A stretch of DNA of 64,000 nucleotides, from the NCBI RefSeq assembly GCF_010093595.1, contig NW_022985447.1:1126407-1190406 (forward strand), written 5' to 3'. The notes below the pieces were generated by a model. The model had not been told where the DNA came from, did not search any database, and saw only the letters and a list, made by a program, of their open reading frames with translations. Positions within the stretch are counted from its first letter, which is position 1. Each line of letters begins with the position of its first letter. Shown piece by piece: positions 19,611 through 33,053 of this stretch. This DNA comes from Mytilinidion resinicola. Lineage: Eukaryota > Ascomycota > Dothideomycetes > Mytilinidiales > Mytilinidiaceae. Position numbers and translations under genes: made by a program.

Positions 19611-21660
19611 ATGCATCCCCTCAAACCTCCCCTCGAACCTCCGCAGCTCGCCTCACCTTTTACTTACTGTAGCCTTAGTCCACGCCTCCGCCTACAGCAT
19701 GTAAAACAACAACATCCTTGGTTCCTAATACAATGTCAGACACGTTCATTAACGACTTTGCTGGAGATGCTCTGCCTTGGCGACCAGGACTTTCCTCTCG
19801 ATCTCCTGAATAAACTCCGCGACTTTCTAACGTGGTTAGATACCACCAACTCTCCGCACTTGCAGAGGAACCTGACTACCGTGGAGTCAAGGTTTTATAA
19901 GGTGCCTCTACCTTTTCGACAACAGTTTGCGGAGCTTGTATGGGCCGTTGAGGCGAGCAATGGCCAAACATCGATATCCATCGTCAATGATCTGTACTGG
20001 TCGATGAGCTCGCTTTGGGACACCACCGCATCGCAGTCTTCAGCAGTTAACATTGCAACAGCGAGGTATGCCGGCATACATCCATCTATCAGGGAAGCCT
20101 TTGCCACTTTTCTCGGTGGCATGGTCGATGTCCATGGTCGCGACGGTCGAAAATTCATACCGCCTGAGGGGGATCCGGAATCTCACCTGTGTATTATAGG
20201 CAGCTATTGTCCGGACTACACGGCGGCCACTGGAGACATGGAATATGCCTGCGCACCGGGCTCACTATCAACCGACCTAGTGGGCGCGAAGCTTGGATAG
20301 GACTGCAATCTGTCTTCGCCGTGGGGAGTCTTTTCGGCATTGGGGGGGTACGTTCCTCTTGGAGACGGTGTGGGAAAGGTTGAAATACCCTGGCAATCTG
20401 AGCCGGGGCCAGAAGCGTATGACGCTCTGCCGCTTGCTGTCCGTAATGCGCACTTTAACTTTGCTCGAGAAATGTTGGACCAATCCTCGGCATCTATCGT
20501 GATTCTATGGGGGAGAAAAACAACTACATGGGTTCTTCAGACGTACCCGGAGGCCATCGTCCTGCACCTAAACTATTCGATCTCCCCTCTTCAGGGCTCG
20601 GCGTTTGCATATTTATTGGTCAAGGATCAACGTACGCGCCTCGTCTTCCCGACTCTTCATCCGCAGAGATGGGTCCAATGGTCAGCACGACGCGGTCCAG
20701 CGACGACGGTCATTGCAGAGGCTCAATGGGACATAGCAGGGCGATTGACGGGGGTAAAGATGGTACCTCGAGTTATTGCAGGTCTGTCACGCTATATAGG
20801 GGCGACAGGGGAGAAGAAGGCAGCGGTGACAGGAAAGGGGAGAAGAAGGCAGCCGATTCCAAGCGCCGGGGCTTAGGCCGAAAGGCGAGGGCTGAGAGAC
20901 AGGCCGAGGTTCTTGCTGCCCTACCGGAAGGAAAAAGGGAGGCGAAGGCAGCGGAATCCAAGCGCCGCAGTGAAGGTCAATAGGCGAGCCATAAGAGACC
21001 AGCCGACGCTCTTGCCGCCCTACCGGGGGAAGAAAGGGAGGCGAAGAAGGCGGCGGAAACCAAGCGCCGTAGCGAAGCTGGGAAGTTGGATATTAAACGA
21101 AAAGCTGACGCTCTTGCTGCTCTATCAGTGGAGGATGACAATGCGAAGAGAGCAGCGGAAATCAAGCGCCGCAGCGAAGGTCAGAAGGCGAGCTATAAGA
21201 GAAGAGCTGACGCTCTCGCTGCCCTGCCGGAGGAAGAAAGGGAGGCGGAGAAGGCAGCGATTTTCAAGCGCCACAGCGAAGCTAGGAAGTTGGGTATTAA
21301 AAGAAAGCTGACGCTACCGCCGCCCTGCCGGAGGAGGAAAGGGAGGAGGAAAGGGAGGAGGTGGAGGAAGCAGACATCAAGCGCTTCAACGAAGCAAGGA
21401 AGGTGGGTATTAAGAAAAGCTGAAGGTCTTACTATATTGCTGGAGGAGGAAAGAGAGGCGAAGAAAGCAGCAATGTGCAATATATAAAGCGAAGCTAGTA
21501 AGGCGAGTGCTAAGAAAAAGGGTAAAGCTCTCGCCGCATTGCCGGAGGAAAGGCAGGCAAAGGAAGCAGCAAAGTTCAAAAGACTCAGTAAAGTCTAAAA
21601 GGCAAATGCTCTGAGAATGGCCGACTCTCTTAATGCGTTGCCGGACGAGGAGAGAGTCGA
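19611..21660 (+). pseudogene. Decayed gene of unknown family with repeat-rich C-terminus
   Basis: One frame runs 19611-20876 with a single in-frame TAG at 20298-20300 (GAKLG-stop-DCNLSSPWGVF). The body (FPLDLLNKLRDFLTWLD; DALPLAVRNAHFNFAREMLD; SIVILWGRKTTTWVL; LVKDQRTRLVFPTLHPQRW) looks like a real, globular fungal protein, but I do not recognise the family. After about 20800 the sequence becomes a Lys/Glu-rich coiled-coil-like repeat in which the frame shifts repeatedly. The TAG could be a former TGG (G-to-A) as in the homeodomain pseudogene. The true N-terminus is unclear; a Met at 19733 lies in another frame. Confidence 0.6.
20890..21660 (+). repeat. ~100-bp degenerate tandem repeat, about eight units
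   Basis: The word gacgctcttgctgccctaccg or variants recurs near 20910, 21007, 21105, 21207, 21309, 21425, 21525 and 21625, a spacing of 97-116 bp. In the best units it encodes RRADALAALPEEEREAEKAA followed by KRRSE. Later units have lost frame. Confidence 0.85.
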
Positions 21661-21915
21661 ATCCACCATTCTCGACCGTGAAAGTGTATCCACAAGTGCA
21701 ACCATACGACGTGTCTCGTGATTACCTCACTTGTGATCTCAGTCTGCGCTGCCAGAATTTTCCACTTGGTTTATAAAATTCTGGCGGTCATAGTTACACC
21801 GAGAAACAGAAGGGATATAGAGGCGGGTAGGTCGATAAGCGCATGGAGACAAGACAGGATCGCTGAGAGGAGCTCGTACCCAAGGGCTCATTATCCTCAA
21901 AGAGACATCTGGTGG

Positions 21916-22518
21916 TCATGAGACGTTCGATGTGGACTTCGTCGATGTAGCTCTAGACCACGGCCGCAGGAGTGTTCGAGCCCCGTTCCAGGGATAACAG
22001 ACAGCCCCAATGGTCCGAGTCTCTCCTCCCGACAGACTAATCTCTACATCAGCAATATCTTTTCGAAGATAGCTCGGTGGATCCAACCCGAGGTAGTTCT
22101 CCACGGCCTCTACGCCCGCCTGACTGAGTCCAAAGAGAACTAGGCCATTGAGTTGCTTCGTTTGGTTACTTGATGGCACCAGGGTCGTGTTATACGCATG
22201 CTCGATCTCATACGCTTCGTATCCTCGAATGATGCCAGGAGTCATCAACTCTGCTATCTGCCGAGGATCGTCGTGCTCAAGGACCATACTGAGGACCCAC
22301 GGGAACATGACGGAGCCAAAGAGGAATATTGGAGGCTCGGAGAGGGCAACGAAGCCGCGGAGGTCATAAGCAGTGAATCGATTAGTCTGAGCTCGTTGGA
22401 GTAGGACAGGTAGCGAGTTATTTGAGTCTTCTGTAGGTTGTGCGGGTGACGGAGACCGACTAGCGGTACTCGCAGGCCCCTCAGACTGCTGCTGTGAAGG
22501 GTTGTTTTGAGGACTCAT
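21916..22518 (-). CDS. Gamma-glutamylcyclotransferase/AIG2-like protein
   Basis: A 200-residue single-exon ORF. After a Ser/Pro/Gln-rich N-terminus of about 50 residues comes the family signature region: IFLFGSVMFPWVLSMVLE (equivalent to the FxYGTLM nucleotide-like loop), LMTPGIIRGYEAYEIE, and LNGLVLFGLSQAGVEAVENY. These match the GGCT/AIG2 fold, in which a Tyr/Gly loop and a Glu bind the gamma-glutamyl group. The loop reads FGSVM rather than YGTLM. Substrate is unknown. The C-terminal 20 residues (RATSTKSTSNVS) are polar, and an unspliced intron at the end is possible. Confidence 0.75.
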   Translation of the reverse strand: MSPQNNPSQQQSEGPASTASRSPSPAQPTEDSNNSLPVLLQRAQTNRFTAYDLRGFVALSEPPIFLFGSVMFPWVLSMVLEHDDPRQIAELMTPGIIRGYEAYEIEHAYNTTLVPSSNQTKQLNGLVLFGLSQAGVEAVENYLGLDPPSYLRKDIADVEISLSGGETRTIGAVCYPWNGARTLLRPWSRATSTKSTSNVS

Positions 22519-23574
22519 TGCTGCAAGCCATGGAAGAGCACGAATGTGGTAGAGACAATAAAATCATGATAGCAAAGACGCACACGCTGTTGACAGTTAG
22601 AGAGGCCATGGTGAATGGTAGAGACAGCGGATGTCTACGTTGCTGGCAGAGCTAGGGCTTCTACAGTTCATCCACGATGAAGATTATCATCAAGTTGTAG
22701 TAATAAGAATAGGTGAAGTAGTCCCACAGGAGCAATAGCTAGGAAAGAGTGGTTTGAAAAGGGAATTGCAGAATGTGAATTGCTAGATATACAGGATGGA
22801 AGCCGCAGAGTCGACATGGCTTTCCAGATCGGCCCTGACCGAATAAGACAGTCTGACATCTTGGCAGCTTTTTTGTTGAAAGAGTGCGCTTGCCAGTGGG
22901 TGCGCTAGTGGGATATCCAAGGGAAAGAATTTCAATCCATGGCTAATAGATCGCGTCCTGCGTGCAGAATCATGTTGTTATGCCGAAAATGTACCTTGAT
23001 GAAATGACAACTTCAACAATAAGTCCGATCTGGCTGTAGTCATAGAAATGAATGATCTCAAAACTCGCGTTCGTTTCGTCAAACCTTCCAGAAATTGTTC
23101 TGAGACTCGTCGACCGCGAACAGATTCGTGTAACCGTCGCCCCGGAGGCAGACAAATGAGGCTCCCACAAGGCGACGGTTTGGGAAGGGGCGGCGGCGAC
23201 ACGACAACTGCCTGGTTATTTTATCGAGAATGAAGGCGCTCTGTGAACCAGAACCAGGTGGCCGTGACAGGCAGTACTGAGCAGCGTTGAGGGTGGCACG
23301 GATTGCAAAGCAAGGCTTGCTGGTGCGGTGATTCCAACGATGTCGATGTGGTTCCTGAAGCTCGGACCCGCTAGCGCGTCCACTGCCTGCCTATTCACCT
23401 TCTCCCGTGGACACACAGCTACCTCACCACAACTCCGACTACAAGACCGCTGCCTTCCCATCAACCCGCCCGCTTCACAACCACCACGGCTCAGAGTCCA
23501 TCACTGCATACCTCCAAAGCCTCTTTCTCTAGTTCTGTTTGTCTTTCTTGCCACCAAGGACTCGTTCGCCCACC
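22519..23574. other. Divergent intergenic region upstream of CDC48
   Basis: About 1 kb between the GGCT-like start and the CDC48 start; only short chance ORFs. The last ~250 bp before the CDC48 ATG are pyrimidine-rich, as in many fungal 5' leaders. Confidence 0.5.
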
Positions 23575-26337
<2,763 letters not shown>

Positions 26338-27017
26338 GCCAATGGGTTTAGAGGTCCAAGTTCTTGGCTAATAATGTTCTCTGCATGGATACTACTTTCA
26401 TTTCCTTCGGTGTGGGTGGATCATGGATAGACTGAGTGAGGTGTTTTCTAGCTGCCAGCATCTCTGCCTCTTAGGACTAATTCTGCCAGGAGGTGGGTGG
26501 GATGGAAAGGGAGGACAGTTAGTCTCTGATTTGCAAATTCGGGACGAAGTGGAATTGTGCATAGGTAGACGCGGCAGGCTAGCTTAGCAATGAAAATGCA
26601 TGTTAAAATTGATGTGTCTATAACAAAATCGTGATTGTGAGGCTTGAGGGGTTTGCCGCCCAAACGTCCCTTGATCCCTGTATGCAAGTCGTAACCAACA
26701 GATCGAATTTTCTTGCCGCTTTGATGGTAGACTGCCTAAACGCCGTGTTCGCCCCATGGATATAATCTCGTGCAACCCTGAACGCCGGTCCTCGCTATGC
26801 AGTCTTGGTTGTGGGATGAACAGCGCAACTCGAAGCAAATAATGAAACCAATCTCGCACCTCCAAACCACAGATTTTCTAACCCATTCCAACAACGCAGG
26901 TAGATGTTCCTGGCCGCAACGTTCCGCCCACCGCCCACAGCATATCCATATCATCCAACTCTATCCCTCCAACAGCCCCAATTGACATCGCGATCTTCCT
27001 CCCCACTTACCCCCCCC
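26338..27017. other. Intergenic (3' flank of CDC48)
   Basis: No recognisable gene. Pyrimidine-rich tracts at about 26990-27130 belong to the reverse-strand coding end of the next gene. Confidence 0.5.
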
Positions 27018-27458
27018 TTACTCCCCCTCAACCGCAACCTCCAACACCCTCTCCAACTCCCTCCTCACTACCCTCACCCCCTCCCTTACCGCCTTCTCCG
27101 GTATCAGAATCCCGCCCTCCTCCACGGTCCTCCCGCCCTCCCCGTTCCCGTTCGCATTCCCATTCCCCACCCCATTCCCGTTAACCACCCCGTTCTGGTA
27201 GTCTTTCCGCACGCGCGTCTCCTCCATCAGCTTGGCCATGACCTCGTTGTACGTGGCGCACTCGCCGGAGCGCAGCAGCTGCTGGATGTAGGCGCGCAGG
27301 TTGGTGGTCCAGCCGCTGGCCTGCAGCTCGTGGGTCAGAGTGGCTTGGATGGTGGGGATGGAGCGCGAGGTCATGAGGGCGGAGTAGAGGGCGTTTTGGA
27401 CGACCGGGGGGAGGGGGGCGGTGGCGGCGGTGGAGGGGAGGGTTGTTGTGGAGGGCAT
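27018..27458 (-). CDS. Small conserved-looking protein, possibly ENY2/Sus1-like
   Basis: A 146-residue ORF. An Ala/Thr-rich start is followed by a helical segment: VVQNALYSALMTSRSIPTIQ, then LQASGWTTNLRAYIQQLLRS and GECATYNEVMAKLMEE. A Gly/Asn low-complexity spacer follows, then LIPEKAVREGVRVVRRELER. The order 'GW...L / helix / ...VP.S..+EL...' resembles the ENY2/Sus1 adaptor of SAGA and TREX-2, but similarity is weak and the gene could belong to an unnamed fungal family. The overlapping 333-codon ORF on the same strand (27181-28182) is low-complexity and judged a shadow. Confidence 0.5.
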   Translation of the reverse strand: MPSTTTLPSTAATAPLPPVVQNALYSALMTSRSIPTIQATLTHELQASGWTTNLRAYIQQLLRSGECATYNEVMAKLMEETRVRKDYQNGVVNGNGVGNGNANGNGEGGRTVEEGGILIPEKAVREGVRVVRRELERVLEVAVEGE

Positions 27459-28497
27459 TGTGGTTGTGGGTATTAGGTGGACGGTGTTGAGATATTCCGT
27501 ATTCCAAGGTTGCGTGTTGGTGTCGCCGGGACGGGGTGGATAGTGAATGCTTTGTACAGGACAGCCTTGCCCAGCGAATGCGGTTTTCGTTGACGAAGCG
27601 TGTAGATCGACGGTGAATGGGCGGGGCGATCGATGGGGTATTTTTGGTGAGCTTGCAGGCCGGCTGGTCGCTCCTGGGTGTGCGCCGAGGTTGTCGATGG
27701 GTGGAAGAGCTCGGTGCCCTGTCTGTATAGCTTTTTTTGGAGCCGTTAAGCGCCCCGTGGATGCGGGCGGCTGTCGCTAGTTTCGGGCGGGCAATGGGGA
27801 GGCCGCTTTGGGAGATGAGTGACTGCAGCGGGCAAGCATCGGGCGGGTAAAAGGGCTTCAATGGAGGGCTCGCGCTGCACAATAGAGATGAGGCGTATTG
27901 TTGGAGTTGGGCTCGAGCTATTGGCTGATTTGCCGCCCTGGGAGAGCTGCGTTCTGGGCTGGGCAACCTCAGGCACACGCCGCACGCATCGCTCACCACC
28001 AACAACGCTGTTCTCCACTGGCTTGACGACGACCTGCTGCGAATGACATTTCTGCTCTCCCCGCCCGCCACCGCACGCCTCGCTGGCACTCCTCCACGTT
28101 GACCTTCTGCGCGCCTCTTGAAGCTCCGCCTTCTCTCCCCCTCCGTTGTTGTCGTGCCCGCTGCCAGCCGCCGCCCTGCCAACCTCTCCCTCTCTACTGC
28201 GCCCCACGCCGCCCGTGGCCAGCAGACCGTGACGCTCTACCTGACACGGGCTTCTCCACCACGCTCGAAGCCCGGATCTCGCAGCACGCCCCCCTCAGGG
28301 CCGCGGAACACGGCTGCTCAATCTCGCTTCGTCTCAGCCAGGTTCCGGCATCGCCAGCCTGCCAACCACACCCGGCTCGACGACGACACTATCGACGGCG
28401 GTGATAACGGCGAGCTTCCCCTCGCACCTGCGCCTTGGCAGCTTCCCCGAGCAGAGCAAGAAGAGCAGCCTGAGGACCAGGACAGCCACCGCCCCCG
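27459..28497. promoter_or_regulatory. GC-rich divergent promoter region
   Basis: About 1 kb between the small minus-strand gene and STE50 on the plus strand. It is unusually GC- and CT-rich, which produces long but repetitive Arg/Pro/Ser ORFs in several frames; none is credible. Confidence 0.5.
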
Positions 28498-30228
28498 ATG
28501 GCCTACACAACCACCTACCACGAGGATTCGGACGCCGACGACGAGTACGAGCGCAGCGTCATCACCTCGCCCACCCTGCCGCCCGATTTCGAGGGGAGCT
28601 CCCCCACGAGCTCCGGCCCGCCGTCGACCGAGCACACGCCGACGACGTTTACACATTCGCGCGATAGCCATGGCTCGCCGACGGGGTTGATATCGCAGTG
28701 GTCGGCGGAGCAGTGTGCGGACTTTATATCGAGTCTGGGCCTGACGCACTATGCCGAGACGTTTGTTGGTAGGTCTACGGAACACCTATAAGAAGTAGGG
28801 AGGTGCTGACTTTGAGCTTCTAGATGAGGGGATCACCGGCGATGCGTTGATTGCACTGCAGCATGCGGAATTGAAGGAGATGGGCTTGACGAGTGTGGGG
28901 CATCGCCTTACTATTCTGAAGGCCGTATATGAGATCAAGGTCAAGCAGAATGTGGCCATAGAGCCGGATCATTATATACCGCTCTGTAAGGACTATGCTA
29001 TCATTGATGGGTGCTGGAGACTGACTTGTGGACAGCTGCGGATACGACGGTGCAGGACGTTGCTCCTACCCAGGACGATATAGCCCGGATTATACATATC
29101 ATCCAGGCGAGAGACGAGCGGATACATATTGCGGAGTCGGAGCTACGACATCTCAAGGACGACTTGAATAGGGTGGCCGAGGAAAATCGGAAACTGAGGG
29201 AAGAGGTGCTTCCACTCGTACGGATGGCGAAGGACAGATCACAGCCTCTGCCAACGCCAGACGACCACCTCACAGCACTCGCTTCACCACCTCCACCGGA
29301 ACCCTCGCGGGCAGGAAGCAGCCTGTCTCGGAAGTTCTCTACAAAAAAGCTATTTCTGGGATCAGCACCGAAGAACCCCTCACCTACCATCCACGAAAAC
29401 CAGACTCTAGTCGACAACTCGTCACTAAATCCCTCAGCAGCCGCAATGGCCGCCTCGTCACACCTCACAGCATCCATGACTGGCCAGTCCGTCATGTCGC
29501 CGAGCCAACCACCACAACCCTCGCCCACTTCTCCCGCCTACTCAACACTAAACCAGAACTCCGCGCGCTCCTTCAACCGCTCCGACATGCCTCGCAGCGC
29601 CCATCCAGACCACGAACCCACCCTCAACTGGCCCAACTCCTCTACCTGGAGCGCCGGCTCCACCATCGTCGGCGATCGCGACACCCTCCGCAACCCAACG
29701 CCCGCCCCGCTCTCCTCCCGCCCCATGCGCTCCGCCACCACCCCGGCGCCAGACGCCGACCGCGAACCGCCCTTATCCGCCAACTCTCTCAACACGTCCA
29801 CCTCGACGCTCCAATCCTCCACCCCTTCCTCCGCAACCGCCACCTCGAGCAACAACCCCCAGGTCGAGATCTTCAAATCCTTCCGCGTCAGCATCGACGA
29901 CCCCTGCCACAAGGTCCTACCGGTGGCACTAAAGAAATACAACATCACGGCCGACTGGCGGCAGTACGCGTTGTACATCGTGCACGGCGACCAGGAGCGG
30001 TGTCTGGGCTTGAACGAGCGGCCGCTCATCCTGTTCAAGCAGCTGGATAAGGAGGGCCGCAAGCCGATGTTTATGCTGCGCAAGCACGCGGCGCCGGTCG
30101 AGGGCCATGTCAGCACGGTGGGCAGTGGGCAGCAGATGCCTGTGCAAGCTGGGAGTGGTGGCGGAGGCGGGTTTGGGTGGGATGGGGGCAGTCGCGGGGC
30201 GGTGCAGTTGCCGGGTGGGGTGCTGTGA
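28498..30228 (+). CDS. STE50: STE50-like MAPK adaptor (SAM and Ras-association domains)
   Basis: Exons 28498-28768, 28824-28985 and 29036-30228 (donors GTAGGT, GTAAGG) join to 541 residues. A SAM domain covers about 64-135 (WSAEQCADFISSLGL ... GDALIALQHAELKEMG ... GHRLTILKAVYEIK). A coiled coil follows (RDERIHIAESELRHLKDDLN), then a long Ser/Thr/Pro-rich linker, and a Ras-association domain at about 420-494 (VEIFKSFRVSIDDPCHKVLP ... ERCLGLNERPLILFKQL). Ste50 binds the SAM domain of the Ste11 MAPKKK and Ras/Cdc42-type GTPases, linking membrane signals to the mating/filamentation, osmotic and, in pathogens, infection MAPK cascades. Order and spacing match fungal orthologues. Confidence 0.93.
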
Positions 30229-31670
30229 TTTGCTCCACATGAGGGAGATGGGGGAAAGCTAGGGGAGGGGTTTAGGGATCTGGGGGGGTCTTTGTGAAGG
30301 GCGGTTTGGGGTAGATGGCCAATTCATCTAGATGTAGGGGACTGTTCTTCTTTCTTCTTCCTTTTTGTTTCGACTCTTCTACTGAGGGGGAGACGGCACT
30401 TTGCTTGGTGAGAATGGCGTATGGAAGCTGTTATCATGGGAAGAGAGGGGGGGGCAAGGGATTATGGTTTGTGGGCACACTGGCGACTGGGCGAAATGCT
30501 ATTTAGCGAGTTTCTTTGGGGGGGGTTTTGGGGGAGAGGGGTGCGGTTTTGTGGGTGGGTTAGGGGGACAGGGGAGGGAGGACGGAGGGTATGGTAGTGT
30601 GTGTGTATGGCTGAGTAGAGTAGATGGATGTGTGGAATGCATATGGGGTTTGCGGTGTCCTATCTACATACGTCTGGCATTGGTGAACCTGCTGAGATAT
30701 TTCGCGATCAGCGTGCGTGCGTATTGTCTAATGCGTCTCCTTTCGGAGCTTGAATTACACGTAGTGTTGTATCGTGAGAGGTTAGGTTAGCTAGAACTGA
30801 TGTCGTCAGTGTGGCTGTGTCCCAAAGAACGTTTGGCTTGAAACATGGAACCTCCCGCCCCACGCTTCCGTAGGCTTTCTAGAAGGCGTTGCCGCAACGC
30901 CCCCCCCCCCCCTTTCCAAGTTCTTCGTGGCAAGGATGTAGGGTTGGGGCGGATCTGGGTTCATGTTTGACGTCTGAAACCGGGGCGGGGAGGCGGCGAC
31001 GGGGTTCGTGTTTCTGAGTTGGGGGGCTCGTATTGAGGGTGTGGGTGGGATGGAGAGGGCGAGAAGAGTATTCGTATTCGGAGTGTGGGGGGGAAACTTG
31101 GAACGTGCGCGTTTGTGTGTAGTGGAGCGGCTGCGGGATGGATGGTTGAGGTCGACATGAAAGGATGGGCGGGTAGGACGTATCGTGTCTTTTACATGAA
31201 GGGGTGTTGGAGAAGATGTAAGAATTTTAAGGGTTGGTCTTTATGAGTAGGATTAGGATTGGGCGGGATGGGATAGGGAGGGGGTCAGTGAGGACGGATC
31301 TTTGGGTGCTGAGGGGTACCTTTGTAAGGATATAAAGACTGGCAGAGTTGGTGTTTGGCTATGAGGGCTGTCTTGAATATGCTTCAATGTACATAGTTCT
31401 ACAGTAGATATACTGGCCTCAACAGGGCTTGGTGATCTCTTGACTAGTCCTTTCATCGTGGTGGTCCACAGTAATTGCTGTGCTAGCGTTTGCGGTTCTC
31501 ATCCATCTCAACTAGGTAGTCGAGATCACCGTTCGGCTTGGTGCAAATCTGGTAGCCTGGGTCGATTCCACGGTCACCGTCCTGATATAGAACTGTCGGC
31601 GCCTCTCCCTTCATCTTACGCGGAGCCCTACGAGCGAAGCCCCACCTTTCAGTCCGTAATCGCTCTCAGG
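30229..31670. other. Intergenic, G-rich
   Basis: 3' flanks of STE50 and of the Tim17-family gene. It is markedly G-rich on the plus strand with runs of 5-9 G, and it has a C run at about 30899-30911. No gene was recognised. Confidence 0.5.
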
Positions 31671-32757
31671 TCAGGACTGATTATTCTCCTTCGAACTCGC
31701 GCTCAAATCCTGGTCTCGCTCTTTCTTGATCTTCTCGATAGTATCGTCAATCATCGCAATCTCGGCCTCGATGCTGAGAAGCTTCTCCTGAAGCATGTGC
31801 TCGTATTCTTCGTCCGAGAGGAACTTCATAGGACTCCATCGCGACTTCGCGATTCTGTGGATGATGTTTCCTTCTTCTGGTGGTTTAGGATGTTGTAATT
31901 TTTCTTGCTGCTCATGCGTATTGCGAGCGTCGAGCGCGTTGTAGATGCTCTGGCCTCCGTATCCGAAAACGGTGAACATTAGGGTTGCTGGGATAATGTT
32001 CGAACGGCCGCCTGTCGGAAGCAATAAGCACGAGAAGTGTGGATCAGCGATCGAATTACGAGGCACATACGAAGTAGTGCTGCAAGAGAACCTCCGGTGA
32101 TCCCTCCTGCAATCGCACTGGCCGTGACACGGTCTTTTGGTGTTGTGGGAATATACTCATCAGTAGAAAGCGGAGCGCCTCGTTTCGACTCAAACCAGTT
32201 CAAGAGGCCATGGCGTTGGAGAATAATGCCTCGAGTAGCTTTGTGACAGATTAGTCGGGGCTAGCTATCTACTTTGAGTGACATACCCCAAAAAGTGCTA
32301 CCCACGGCAAACCATTGAAGGCCGGAAGCGGTTGCAAATAGAACAGGCGTTGACGACCGCACAATACCTGCAGCACCTCCAACTATAATACCAGCGCCAC
32401 CTGGGCATTGTTAGTACGCCATTACCTCATGTAGACGCCTGTCAAGGAAATGGTCGCTGATGAGAAAAAAAGAGAAAGGGATACGAAGAGACTTGGCAGC
32501 ATAGGCATTCTTTCAGAATTTTCTCCTACAAACAACAATGGTATAGAGTGCATGAGAATTAATATAGAATTGAAATGTTAGTGGGATATTGGAGCAACAT
32601 CGTAGACCATCAATGTTGCTTGACATGTGGATTTGATTATCTTTTGCGTAGAGACAATGAATGAAACATACATACCAGAGAAGGCTCCCACTTTCATAGC
32701 CGGCTGCAGAACCTCTGCTGGCCGCACAATATGATGCTGCGCTATTGGCACGTCCAT
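31671..32757 (-). CDS. Tim17/Tim22/Tim23-family mitochondrial membrane protein (four exons)
   Basis: Exons 32757-32676, 32400-32287, 32238-32071 and 32011-31671 join in frame (donors GTATGT three times) to 234 residues. The protein has several Gly-rich hydrophobic segments, as in the Tim17 fold: MKVGAFSGGAGIIVGGAAGI, SGLQWFAVGSTFWATRGIIL, DRVTASAIAGGITGGSLAAL and IIPATLMFTVFGYGGQSIYN. A charged coiled-coil tail follows (MLQEKLLSIEAEIAMIDDTI). This matches a conserved fungal Tim17-superfamily protein of the inner mitochondrial membrane whose specific function is not established; it is not one of the canonical import channel subunits by eye. Confidence 0.78.
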
Positions 32758-33053
32758 TGCTAGAACATCATAGTCCCACGCAGATCAGTGAAAGACCACA
32801 GTTCCAAAGGAGCAGTCCTGACCGGCTGGACGTCGCCCGCTAGCGCGCCTTGGCACTCTCCGAACCTCCCACCTCAATTCTTTCGCCCTCACTTCCACCT
32901 GGCTAAGACCCGGCTCGATCACGTATCGGCCATCTTACACCGCTCCCGCCCGCAAGCTCACCATACAAACACTGCTCGAGAGGCCCCGCTGCTTCTCTCA
33001 ACAATACCGTCCAGCGCGCTCGTCGAACCGCGCGTTGACTTCGCCTCGCAATC
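32758..33053. promoter_or_regulatory. Shared divergent promoter (Tim17-family gene / eIF4B)
   Basis: Only 296 bp separate the two start codons, so both promoters must overlap. CT-rich tracts run toward the eIF4B start. No defined factor site can be assigned by eye. Confidence 0.6.

Noticed and set aside
27181..28182. 333-codon minus-strand ORF upstream of and overlapping the small ENY2-like gene
   Set aside because: Arg/Pro/His-rich low complexity caused by GC-rich DNA; overlaps a better gene in another frame and shows no domain.
28118..28785. Long ORFs on both strands over the STE50 5' region
   Set aside because: Arg/Pro/Ser-rich shadows of the GC-rich leader and of STE50 exon 1.
31551..31590. 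Sequence resembling a tRNA T-arm (gggtcgattccacg)
   Set aside because: No matching acceptor stem or anticodon arm at the right distances.
31440..31898. 152-codon plus-strand ORF
   Set aside because: Antisense to the last exon of the Tim17-family gene.
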